A DNA stretch of 14,724 nucleotides from Bacillota bacterium (GTDB lineage: Bacteria > Bacillota > Clostridia > Christensenellales > CAG-138): assembly GCA_023453725.1 (NCBI GenBank), contig JAEXTB010000064.1, forward strand, positions 1 through 14,724. Direction: 5' to 3'. Positions within the stretch are counted from its first letter, which is position 1, and the number at the start of each line of letters is the position of its first letter. Below, piece by piece: positions 1-8,475 of the stretch. Both the position numbers and the translations under genes were made by a program. Under the pieces are notes generated by a model, which saw nothing but the letters and a program-made list of their open reading frames with translations, was not told the DNA's origin and made no database searches.

Positions 1-949
1 TCACCAGCGCTTCCTCATCCAGCGGGTCCAGGGTGACCACAATGGGCAAACGCCCTACAAACTCGGGGATCAGGCCGTATTTCATCAGGTCTTCCGGCCT
101 GATTTGATGAAGCACGCGGCTCATCTCGGGATTGTCCTTTTGATGCAGCTCAGCGCCAAAACCCAGCGTTTTTTTGCCGATGCGTGTTTCTATGATGGGG
201 GCTATGCCGTCAAACGCGCCGCCGCAAATAAAGAGGATATTCGTCGTATCGATCTGGATAAACTCCTGATGCGGGTGCTTGCGCCCGCCCTGGGGCGGAA
301 CGCTGGCGATGGTACCCTCCAGAATCTTCAAAAGCGCCTGCTGCACGCCTTCGCCGCTTACGTCCCGGGTGATGGAGGGGTTTTCGCTCTTCCTGGCGAT
401 CTTGTCGATTTCGTCGATGTAGATAATGCCTTTTTCGGCACGTTCCACATCATAATCGGCAGCCTGGATGAGCTTTAAGAGGATGTTCTCCACGTCCTCG
501 CCTACGTAACCCGCCTCCGTCAAAGAGGTGGCATCCGCCATGGCGAAGGGGACGTTCAATATTTTTGCTAATGTCTGGGCCAGTATCGTCTTGCCGCAGC
601 CCGTAGGCCCAAGCATGATGATATTGCTCTTCTGCAGTTCCACATCATCGTGCGCGGCGCCAGCGCCGATGCGCTTATAGTGGTTGTATACGGCAACAGA
701 CAACGCCTTCTTTGCCTGCTGCTGTCCGATGACGTACTGATTGAGCGTGTTCATGATTTCCTGCGGCTTGGGGACATCAGAGAGATCCACAGGCTGCGCG
801 GCGGTATCTTCGTCAATGATTTCGCGGCAAAGTTCCACGCACTCATTGCAAATGTACACGCCCGGGCCCGCGATGATGCGATGCACCTCATCCTGGTTTT
901 TACCGCAGAATGTGCACTTGATGGGGCCCTTGTCATCATATTTCGGCAT
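1..949 (-). CDS. clpX: ClpX, ATP-binding subunit of the ClpXP protease (3' end cut by window edge)
   Basis: AAA+ unfoldase that recognises substrates, unfolds them with ATP and feeds them to ClpP in the cytoplasm. The 316 residues present translate without interruption from an ATG at 949. An N-terminal zinc-binding domain has Cys12, Cys15, Cys34 and Cys37. Walker A is GPTGCGKT at 114-121, the pore loop GYVG is at 147-150, and Walker B is around IIYIDEID at 175-182. The ClpP-docking loop, IGF in well-studied ClpX proteins, reads LGF at 262-264. Only roughly the last 100 residues of a normal ClpX of about 420 aa lie outside the window. It starts 7 bp after the clpP stop, and a ribosome site (AGAAGGTAGG) overlaps that stop, so the two are co-transcribed and probably translationally coupled. 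Identity is essentially certain. Confidence 0.98.
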   Translation of the reverse strand, partial: MPKYDDKGPIKCTFCGKNQDEVHRIIAGPGVYICNECVELCREIIDEDTAAQPVDLSDVPKPQEIMNTLNQYVIGQQQAKKALSVAVYNHYKRIGAGAAHDDVELQKSNIIMLGPTGCGKTILAQTLAKILNVPFAMADATSLTEAGYVGEDVENILLKLIQAADYDVERAEKGIIYIDEIDKIARKSENPSITRDVSGEGVQQALLKILEGTIASVPPQGGRKHPHQEFIQIDTTNILFICGGAFDGIAPIIETRIGKKTLGFGAELHQKDNPEMSRVLHQIRPEDLMKYGLIPEFVGRLPIVVTLDPLDEEALV

Positions 950-956
950 ACGTTAC

Positions 957-1541
957 CTACCTTCTGGGGGGAATGATCTGATCTACCAAGCCGTAGGCAT
1001 GCGCCTGCTCGGCAGTCATGAAGTTGTCACGCTCGGTATCCTGCGTCACTTTTTCAAGCGGCTGGCCGGTGCGGTCGGAAAGAATCTTATTGAGCGACTT
1101 TTTGATGGCAATCATCCGCTCTGCATGGATCTGAATATCCGTCGTCTGGCCGCGCATGCCGCCGGACGGCTGATGGATCATAATCTCAGCGTTAGGCAGC
1201 GCCTTGCGCTTGCCCTTTGCGCCCGCAGCCAGCAGGAACGCGCCCATGGACGCCGCCATGCCGATGCAGATGGTGGAAACATCGCACTTGATATACTGCA
1301 TGGTGTCATAAATCGCCATGCCTGCGGTAACGGAGCCGCCGGGGCTGTTGATATAAAGGCTGATGTCCTTATCCGGATCTTCCGCCTCTAAAAACAGCAA
1401 CTGCGCCACAATGAGGTTCGCCTCATCGTCCGTTACCTCGCCGCCAAGGAACACAATGCGATCCTTGAGCAGGCGTGAATAAATATCGTAAGAACGCTCG
1501 CCGCGATTGGTTTGCTCTACGACCATTGGGATTAAACTCAT
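957..1541 (-). CDS. clpP: ClpP, ATP-dependent Clp protease proteolytic subunit
   Basis: Serine peptidase that forms the double-ring chamber of ClpXP and degrades unfolded substrates. The 194-residue length is normal. The catalytic triad is visible: Ser98 in GMAASMGA, His123 in MIHQPSGG and Asp172 in TERDNF, at the positions known for Bacillus and Staphylococcus ClpP. The early segment SPGGSVTAG (66-74) is the usual oxyanion-side motif. The ATG at 1541 is chosen because a near-perfect ribosome site, AAGGAGG (1551-1557), lies about 9 nt upstream. It sits between tig and clpX in the standard tig-clpP-clpX order, with an 86-bp gap after tig that shows no terminator, so the three genes probably form one operon. 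No pro-peptide is evident. Confidence 0.98.
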   Translation of the reverse strand: MSLIPMVVEQTNRGERSYDIYSRLLKDRIVFLGGEVTDDEANLIVAQLLFLEAEDPDKDISLYINSPGGSVTAGMAIYDTMQYIKCDVSTICIGMAASMGAFLLAAGAKGKRKALPNAEIMIHQPSGGMRGQTTDIQIHAERMIAIKKSLNKILSDRTGQPLEKVTQDTERDNFMTAEQAHAYGLVDQIIPPRR

Positions 1542-1627
1542 ACCCGTTTTCCTCCTTAATAATGTCTGTTACTCCGTCAAGGCGAAAACGACGATGCCGC
1601 CAGCTTTCAGGTTTCCAAAGCTTATTG

Positions 1628-2941
1628 TTAAGCCCCGGCTTCCTCTTCGCCTTCCGCTTTTTCCACAACTTTGGCGTTCGCAATGACAAAATCAATTGTC
1701 TTCTGCACTGCGATCCGCTCCTTGAAATACTCAATATCCTGATCCTTGAGGGTGGCCTTGAATTCCTCGGCCTCTTTGCCCGCATGACCGGCGTAATGTT
1801 CAATTTCGTGCGCAAGCTCTTCTTCGTTGGCCTCAATCTTTTCGGCCTTCGAAATTGCTTCAAGCACCAGCTGCGTGCGCACGCGCTGCTCGGCTTCCTG
1901 GCGGTAGCCTTCGCGCATCGTCTTGGGATCGGTACCCATGTACTGGCAGTACTGCTCCAGATTGAGGCCGGACATGGACAGCCGGTAGGAAATATCCTGC
2001 AGCATGTAGTCCATCTGCCGCTCGATCATGGCAACGGGAACATCAAATGCCGCGTTTTGAGTCGCGATCTTGATGGCCTCATCCTCCATCTCCGCCTTGG
2101 CGCGCTGGGTGTTGCGCTCTTCAAGCTGCTTGCGCTTGTCCGCGCGGAGCTCTTCGAGGGTATCAAATTCGGAAATATCCTTCGCGAACTCGTCGTCCAG
2201 CGCAGGAAGCTCTTTTTTCTGGATCCCCTTGATTTTTATGGCGAAAACCGCTTCTTTGCCCTTGAGCTCTTCAGCATGGTATTCTTCGGGGAAGGTGACG
2301 GTAATGTCCTTTTCTTCATCCTTCTCTAAGCCCACAAGCTGCTCTTCAAAACCGGGGATAAATGTGCCGGAGCCGATTTCAAGCGTCTGATCTTCGGCGG
2401 TGCCGCCTTCAAACTTCACGCCGTCCACGCTGCCGGAATAATCCAGCAACACACGGTCCCCGTTTTCCACGGGCCGTTCCATATCCACATAACGGGCTAC
2501 TTTTTCACGCTCCTGCTCAAGAAGTGCATCAAGTTCAGAGCCTTCCACAGTATACGCTCTGTTCTTTATTTCTATACCCTTATAAGCGCCCAATGAAACC
2601 TCGGGGCGGACAGCGACCTCAGCGGTGAACACGACGCCTTCCTCAACGCCAATCTTCTCAATTGAGATTTCCGGGCGCTCCACAGGCTCAATGTGATGTT
2701 CCTCAACGGCCTTATCGTATGCTTCCGCATACACGAGCTCAAACGCATCCTCATAGAACACGCCTTCGCCATACATGGTCTCAATCACCTTGCGCGGGGC
2801 TTTGCCTTTGCGGAAGCCCGGTACATTAAAGTGTGCCTTGGACTTCTGATATGCCTGCTGCAACGCCTCTGCGAATGCTTCTTTGCTCACCTCTACCGTA
2901 AGCTTTACCTTTTTATTCTCAAGTGTTTCAACGGTCGCCAT
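1628..2941 (-). CDS. tig: Trigger factor, ribosome-associated chaperone and prolyl isomerase
   Basis: Chaperone that docks at the ribosomal exit tunnel and assists folding of nascent chains. The product is 437 residues, normal for the family. The N-terminal ribosome-binding domain has the signature GFRKGKAPRK at 42-51. An FKBP-type prolyl isomerase domain spans about 157-245 (start VENGDRVLLDYSG), and the rest is the helical C-terminal chaperone domain. The frame is open upstream to an ATG at 2983. I place the start at 2941 because the product then begins MATVETLENKKVKL as in other trigger factors and a GGAGGA ribosome site (2947-2952) sits 5 nt upstream. The ATG at 2983 lies inside a leader hairpin and would add 14 atypical residues. 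It is the first gene of tig-clpP-clpX, driven by the promoter at 3004-3032. Confidence 0.97.
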   Translation of the reverse strand: MATVETLENKKVKLTVEVSKEAFAEALQQAYQKSKAHFNVPGFRKGKAPRKVIETMYGEGVFYEDAFELVYAEAYDKAVEEHHIEPVERPEISIEKIGVEEGVVFTAEVAVRPEVSLGAYKGIEIKNRAYTVEGSELDALLEQEREKVARYVDMERPVENGDRVLLDYSGSVDGVKFEGGTAEDQTLEIGSGTFIPGFEEQLVGLEKDEEKDITVTFPEEYHAEELKGKEAVFAIKIKGIQKKELPALDDEFAKDISEFDTLEELRADKRKQLEERNTQRAKAEMEDEAIKIATQNAAFDVPVAMIERQMDYMLQDISYRLSMSGLNLEQYCQYMGTDPKTMREGYRQEAEQRVRTQLVLEAISKAEKIEANEEELAHEIEHYAGHAGKEAEEFKATLKDQDIEYFKERIAVQKTIDFVIANAKVVEKAEGEEEAGA

Positions 2942-2965
2942 CCTAGTCCTCCATGTTACTCTTTT

Positions 2966-2984
2966 CATGCGGAAAACCCGCATG
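2966..2984 (-). promoter_or_regulatory. Hairpin in the tig leader
   Basis: A perfect 7-bp stem (CATGCGG / CCGCATG) with a 5-nt loop lies between the tig promoter and its ribosome site. On the transcribed strand it is followed by an A-rich, not T-rich, stretch, so it is not an intrinsic terminator. It could stabilise the mRNA 5' end or sequester the upstream ATG at 2983. The role is inference; the structure is read directly. Confidence 0.5.
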
Positions 2985-3003
2985 TTTAGCCATTATCCGA
3001 ATA

Positions 3004-3032
3004 ATCTTAGCACAAACGCGCATTGAATGCAA
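3004..3032 (-). promoter_or_regulatory. Sigma-A-type promoter for tig-clpP-clpX
   Basis: Reading the minus strand, a -35 box TTGCAT (3027-3032) is separated by exactly 17 bp from a -10 box TAAGAT (3004-3009). Each box matches 4 or 5 of 6 consensus bases. The expected transcription start is near 2997, giving a leader of about 55 nt before the tig ATG. It is the only good match in the ppdK-tig gap and lies downstream of the putative ppdK terminator. Confidence 0.65.
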
Positions 3033-3139
3033 CCCAACCAGAAATTGTTCGCAACAAAGCCAAAATTCGACGTATTGTTCCTTATATGCACCCGCCGCAG
3101 CATCCGTGCACTCGTAACTTACCCACTTTGGGAGCCCGT

Positions 3140-3177
3140 AAAACGCAGGAAGAATCCCCGAATAGAGGATCCTTCCT
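3140..3177 (-). terminator. Putative intrinsic terminator after ppdK
   Basis: On the minus strand, an 11-bp stem with one internal mismatch (AGGAAGGATCC pairing with GGATTCTTCCT) and a loop of about 9 nt starts some 33 nt after the ppdK stop. It is followed by GCGTTTTA. The U-run is short and set back by three bases, so termination may be partial. The gene order supports it: ppdK ends upstream and a new promoter for tig begins downstream. Confidence 0.5.
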
Positions 3178-3209
3178 GAATAGCTACTGCTTATTGGTGA
3201 AAACGGTCA

Positions 3210-5846
<2,637 letters not shown>

Positions 5847-5875
5847 TTAGACCCTCCTATATGCAAATTTGTTAT

Positions 5876-5889
5876 GGAAAGCGCTTTAG
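5876..5889. promoter_or_regulatory. cre-like catabolite site in the ppdK leader
   Basis: The sequence GGAAAGCGCTTTAG contains the perfect 10-bp palindrome AAAGCGCTTT (5878-5887) and matches 11 of 14 positions of the usual CcpA-binding consensus TGWAARCGYTWNCW. It lies downstream of the ppdK promoter and about 30 bp before the start codon, where a bound repressor could act as a roadblock. CcpA control of a gene at the pyruvate/PEP node would make sense, but the assignment is inference. Confidence 0.4.
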
Positions 5890-5903
5890 AAAGCAAAAAC
5901 CTC

Positions 5904-5921
5904 TAACACTTACAAGTGTTA
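5904..5921. repeat. 18-bp perfect inverted repeat in the ppdK leader
   Basis: TAACACTT and AAGTGTTA are exact reverse complements separated by 2 bp. It lies roughly 45-60 nt downstream of the predicted ppdK transcription start. It could be a dimeric-regulator operator. Alternatively, read as RNA, it is a 7-bp A/U-rich stem with a 4-nt loop followed by GAGGTTTTTGC, which resembles a weak attenuator. It does not fit the Rex, PerR or CIRCE consensus, so I do not assign a regulator. Confidence 0.5.
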
Positions 5922-5970
5922 CATATTCTGCAATTTTTAAGCCTAGGTTTCCTCTTATTTGGCGCATTCA

Positions 5971-5999
5971 ATTATATACTGTCCCGAAAAAGAATGCAA
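5971..5999 (-). promoter_or_regulatory. Strong sigma-A-type promoter for ppdK
   Basis: On the minus strand, a -35 box TTGCAT (5994-5999) is followed after exactly 17 bp by a perfect -10 box TATAAT (5971-5976). Transcription should begin near 5964, giving a leader of about 118 nt. The promoter sits directly downstream of the recO terminator, which argues that ppdK is an independent unit. Confidence 0.8.
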
Positions 6000-6010
6000 C
6001 GGAAAACTCG

Positions 6011-6032
6011 AAAAATGCAGGAAATCCTGCAT
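6011..6032 (-). terminator. Intrinsic terminator after recO
   Basis: Fourteen nucleotides after the recO TAA stop, the minus strand reads ATGCAGG, a 4-nt loop ATTT, then CCTGCAT, immediately followed by a run of T residues (TTTTT, then CGAG and TTTT). The compact stem plus U-run is a standard rho-independent terminator and marks the 3' end of the yqfC-to-recO cluster. Confidence 0.75.
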
Positions 6033-6046
6033 GTTACAAGCTACCC

Positions 6047-6796
6047 TTACAGCAGAGACCGGAGCGCAGAAAGGGGCTTATTCTCCCGCTCCAAAACCGC
6101 TGCACAGTAGCCCTCCAAAAGAGAAAACAGTTCCCGCCGCACCGCCTCAGGTAGACGCACCCGGTCAAGCTCCGTATCCTGAAGCAGCAGCATGCGCCGC
6201 ATGGCTTCCAGCGTCAGGCCGGATACAACTTCGCCTCTGTTTTCCACGCGGGCACAGTCCAGACACAGCGCACCGCCAGCCTGAGGATGGAAGCGCAGTT
6301 CCTTGTGCATGCGAAGGTCGGTTCCGCAGTGCGCACAAGACGTGATGGCCGGCCGAAAGCCGATCACTTCAAAGTAACGTGTGGTAAAGCACAGCGCCAG
6401 ATCAATGGCCGCGCTTTCTCCATAGCAAAGAAAACTCAGACAATGGTAGAGCAGGGAGAAGAGCTCCGCATTGGGCTGACGCTCCTGAACGCCAAGGCCC
6501 GAAAGCGAGAGCATAACGTTCGCTGCCGTGAATTTTACAATGTCCTCCCGAAGGGGGTAGAACGTTTCCCGGATATCGCACTGGTCGACAACATACCTGT
6601 CCTTGGAGGAAAACAGCTGGTATTCTCCAAACACAAAAGGCTGGGCGCATGCAAGCAAAGGGCTTTTTTGCCTGCGGCAGCCCCTTGCTTTTGCATCGAT
6701 ACGGCCCATCTCTCTTGTAAAGAGGGTCAGTATCCGATCGTTATCCTGATAGTTGGCATAGCGCGTGACAATGCCCGTCACCGTAAGAAATGCCAT
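6047..6796 (-). CDS. recO: RecO, DNA repair and recombination mediator
   Basis: Loads RecA onto SSB-coated single-stranded DNA together with RecR and anneals complementary strands in recombinational repair. The 249-residue length is typical. The N-terminal OB-fold begins AFLTVTGIVTRYANYQDNDRI, with a basic patch KARGCRRQKS. The helical C-terminal domain carries a four-cysteine zinc site: Cys154, Cys157, Cys178 and Cys181 (CAHC, then CLDC). The ATG at 6796 has only a modest ribosome site (GAAGAGGC, about 6 nt upstream). It follows yqzL after 51 bp containing a GC-rich hairpin. The order era-yqzL-recO matches Bacillus. It is the last gene before a terminator. Confidence 0.96.
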   Translation of the reverse strand: MAFLTVTGIVTRYANYQDNDRILTLFTREMGRIDAKARGCRRQKSPLLACAQPFVFGEYQLFSSKDRYVVDQCDIRETFYPLREDIVKFTAANVMLSLSGLGVQERQPNAELFSLLYHCLSFLCYGESAAIDLALCFTTRYFEVIGFRPAITSCAHCGTDLRMHKELRFHPQAGGALCLDCARVENRGEVVSGLTLEAMRRMLLLQDTELDRVRLPEAVRRELFSLLEGYCAAVLERENKPLSALRSLL

Positions 6797-6818
6797 ATCC
6801 CTGCCTCTTCATCAACAA

Positions 6819-6839
6819 TGCCCGGGGGTATCCCGGGCA
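6819..6839 (-). promoter_or_regulatory. GC-rich hairpin between yqzL and recO
   Basis: A perfect 8-bp stem (TGCCCGGG / CCCGGGCA) with a 5-nt loop fills most of the 51-bp gap. On the transcribed strand it is followed by TTGTTGATG, which is too poor in T for a confident terminator. It could lower recO expression by partial termination or act as a processing or stability element. Function is inference. Confidence 0.45.
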
Positions 6840-6847
6840 AATAAGGT

Positions 6848-6973
6848 TCAGTGCTCCTGAAAGCCTTCCTCCTTTGTGCGCATGGCACGGTAAGTGAGGT
6901 AAGCTCCCACAGCTCCCGTTTCTGAAAACTCGCGCCAGGCGCGCTGCGCATCCCGTTTTTTGCTTTTGGCCAT
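6848..6973 (-). CDS. yqzL: YqzL-family small protein
   Basis: A 41-residue protein of unknown function: a basic start (MAKSKKRDAQ), then RAWREFSETGAVGAYLTYR and a charged tail ending KEEGFQEH. The W-x-x-F-S-x-T-G core followed by a Y-L stretch matches the YqzL family that lies between era and recO in Bacillus and relatives, which is exactly the position here. The ATG at 6973 is supported by an AAGGAGTG ribosome site (6983-6990), about 9 nt upstream. It ends with TGA at 6848-6850. No membrane segment or catalytic motif is visible. It is easily missed because of its size. Confidence 0.85.
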   Translation of the reverse strand: MAKSKKRDAQRAWREFSETGAVGAYLTYRAMRTKEEGFQEH

Positions 6974-7093
6974 ATAGAAATGCACTCCTTATTTTTGTGG
7001 AATATTCTTTAGTCTGCCACAGGGAGGCAAACTCCATGAAATGCAATTTCCGGCAAAACAGGATGCGACATTCATGACAACTCAGCGTTTTAA

Positions 7094-7170
7094 CAAAGTC
7101 AGGACTATTGGGCGACTTTGCCCCAAACCCCACTTAGGGCCGTGAGGGCAAAGCCCTCCAAAAAGACTTT
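7094..7170. repeat. Structured, possibly repetitive spacer between era and yqzL
   Basis: The 198-bp era-yqzL gap contrasts with the overlapping genes upstream. It holds an exact inverted repeat CAAAGTC (7094-7100) / GACTTTG (7114-7120). It also holds a bulged hairpin TTGGGC (7108-7113) / GCCCCAA (7120-7126), a short stem GAGGGC-AAA-GCCCTC (7144-7158), and a further GACTTT at 7165-7170. The first two stems are mutually exclusive. None is followed by a T-run on the minus strand, so these are not ordinary terminators. I see no good promoter in the gap; the best weak candidate is TTGCCT-17-GAATAT. The combination of GC-rich stems resembles dispersed palindromic repeats, but I cannot test copy number. 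Confidence 0.4.
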
Positions 7171-7171
7171 A

Positions 7172-8062
7172 TCATTCATAGCCGAGCTCTTTTAATGCGC
7201 TCAAACTGTTGCGCCAGTCCTCCCGGACCTTGACGTAGAGCTGCAGGTTGACGCGCGTGCCCAGCATCCATTCAATATCCCGGCGGGCTGCCTCGCCGAT
7301 CCGTCTTAGCATTGTGCCTTTGTTGCCAATGACAATGCCCTTGTGGCCTTCCCGTTCACAGTAGATGGTGGCCCAGACGTCCGTCAAGTCTCCATCCGGC
7401 CGCTCAGCCATTTTATCCACCTCAACGCCCACGCCGTGAGGTACTTCTTCACGCAGCAGCAAGAGCGCCTTTTCCCGGATGAGTTCGGCGCACAGCGTAC
7501 GCTCCGGCACATCCGTCACCATATCTTCCGGGAAATACTGCGGCCCTTCCACAAGATAAGAGCGCAAAAGCGCTTCGAGCTTTTCCACGCCCGCGCCGGT
7601 TTCCGCGCTGATGCGCAGGACATGTTGGAAGCAGCCCGCCTTGTTTAAGAAGTCCTCCGCCGCTTCTACTTGAGCAAGCGAGCAAAGGTCAATTTTGTTG
7701 ATAAGCCCTATCCTGGGTGCTTTTGCATCCTTTAACCGTTCCACAAGCGCCTGATCCCGTTCCCTTAGCCCGTTAATGGGGTCCACAAGATACAGAATTG
7801 CCTCCACCTCGTCAAGCGCGGAATAGGCGACGCGGCGCATGTATTCCCCCAGCCGGTTTTTTGGGGCGGCAACGCCGGGCGTATCCAAAAACACAATCTG
7901 ATACTCCTTGCGCGTCAATACGCCGGTGATCCGGTTGCGCGTCGTCTGCGCGCGCGGGGACACGATGGCAATCTTCTGGCCCACCAGCCTGTTCAGCAGT
8001 GTGGATTTACCCACGTTGGGGCAGCCGATAATGGAAACAAAGCCGCTTAAAAACGATGTCAT
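7172..8062 (-). CDS. era: Era, ribosome-assembly GTPase
   Basis: GTPase that binds 16S rRNA near its 3' end and checks 30S subunit maturation at the membrane or in the cytoplasm. The 296-residue product is normal in length. Walker A (G1) is GCPNVGKS at 13-20, the G2 threonine lies in QTTRNRI, G3 is DTPG at 60-63 and G4 is NKID at 122-125. The C-terminal KH RNA-binding domain contains the GIVIGNKG loop near 242-249. The ATG at 8062 overlaps the cdd stop by 4 bp (ATGA), giving translational coupling. It shares an operon with ybeY and phoH, two other genes tied to rRNA and ribosome maturation. Confidence 0.98.
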   Translation of the reverse strand: MTSFLSGFVSIIGCPNVGKSTLLNRLVGQKIAIVSPRAQTTRNRITGVLTRKEYQIVFLDTPGVAAPKNRLGEYMRRVAYSALDEVEAILYLVDPINGLRERDQALVERLKDAKAPRIGLINKIDLCSLAQVEAAEDFLNKAGCFQHVLRISAETGAGVEKLEALLRSYLVEGPQYFPEDMVTDVPERTLCAELIREKALLLLREEVPHGVGVEVDKMAERPDGDLTDVWATIYCEREGHKGIVIGNKGTMLRRIGEAARRDIEWMLGTRVNLQLYVKVREDWRNSLSALKELGYE

Positions 8063-8475
8063 TTCATTGCCTCGGGTGTAAATGCATGCGGCAGCAGCTC
8101 GCCCAGCTCATAAATCTGGAACTTGCCGCTGCGGTTGGCACAGATGACCGGCATATCCGGCTCGCAGAACTCCACGAGCACCTGGCGGCATACGCCGCAG
8201 GGAAGCGTGGTCTGCTCGCCCGAGGAGATGACGGCCAGCGCCTCGAATTTGCGCTCTCCTTCGGATACCGCCTTATAAAGCGCGGTGCGTTCCGCGCAGT
8301 TGGTCGGCGTAAACGATGCGTTTTCAATATTGCATCCCAGGTAATAGGCGCCGGAAACGCCTTTGAGGCATGCGCCTACCCGGTAGCCGGAATATGGCGC
8401 GTAGGAGCGGTCCATCGCCTCATTTGCCATGCGCAGTAAATTCTTAATCTCAAGATCGTGTATCGTCCGTTTCAT
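8059..8475 (-). CDS. cdd: Cytidine deaminase
   Basis: Deaminates cytidine and deoxycytidine to the uridine forms in pyrimidine salvage. The product is 138 residues, the size of the small tetrameric class. Zinc ligands and catalytic acid are visible: Cys60-Ala-Glu62 (NCAERTA) and Pro-Cys93-x-x-Cys96 (PCGVCRQV). The conserved substrate-binding segment YAPYSGYRVGA is at 25-35. The frame stays open upstream to 8673, but that extension overlaps ybeY and has no family resemblance. The ATG at 8475 gives the normal N-terminus and overlaps the ybeY stop by 4 bp (ATGA). In Bacillus dgkA lies between ybeY and cdd; here it is absent. Confidence 0.97.
   Translation of the reverse strand: MKRTIHDLEIKNLLRMANEAMDRSYAPYSGYRVGACLKGVSGAYYLGCNIENASFTPTNCAERTALYKAVSEGERKFEALAVISSGEQTTLPCGVCRQVLVEFCEPDMPVICANRSGKFQIYELGELLPHAFTPEAMK

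Noticed and set aside
3007..3033. CIRCE-like inverted repeat (HrcA operator) over the tig promoter: TTAGCACAA, 9 bp, GAATGCAAC.
   Set aside because: Only 7/9 and 6/9 matches to the half-sites. The right half is identical to the -35 region of the unrelated ppdK promoter, so the match is explained by promoter sequence.
6741..7133. 130-codon minus-strand open frame covering the era-yqzL spacer, yqzL and the start of recO.
   Set aside because: It overlaps yqzL and recO in another frame, has no ribosome site at its start and lacks recognisable domains. The reading through the spacer is Cys/His-rich by chance or because of a repeat.
7144..7158. Stem GAGGGC-AAA-GCCCTC just after era considered as an era terminator.
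   Set aside because: On the minus strand the T-run precedes rather than follows the stem, so it does not have terminator order.
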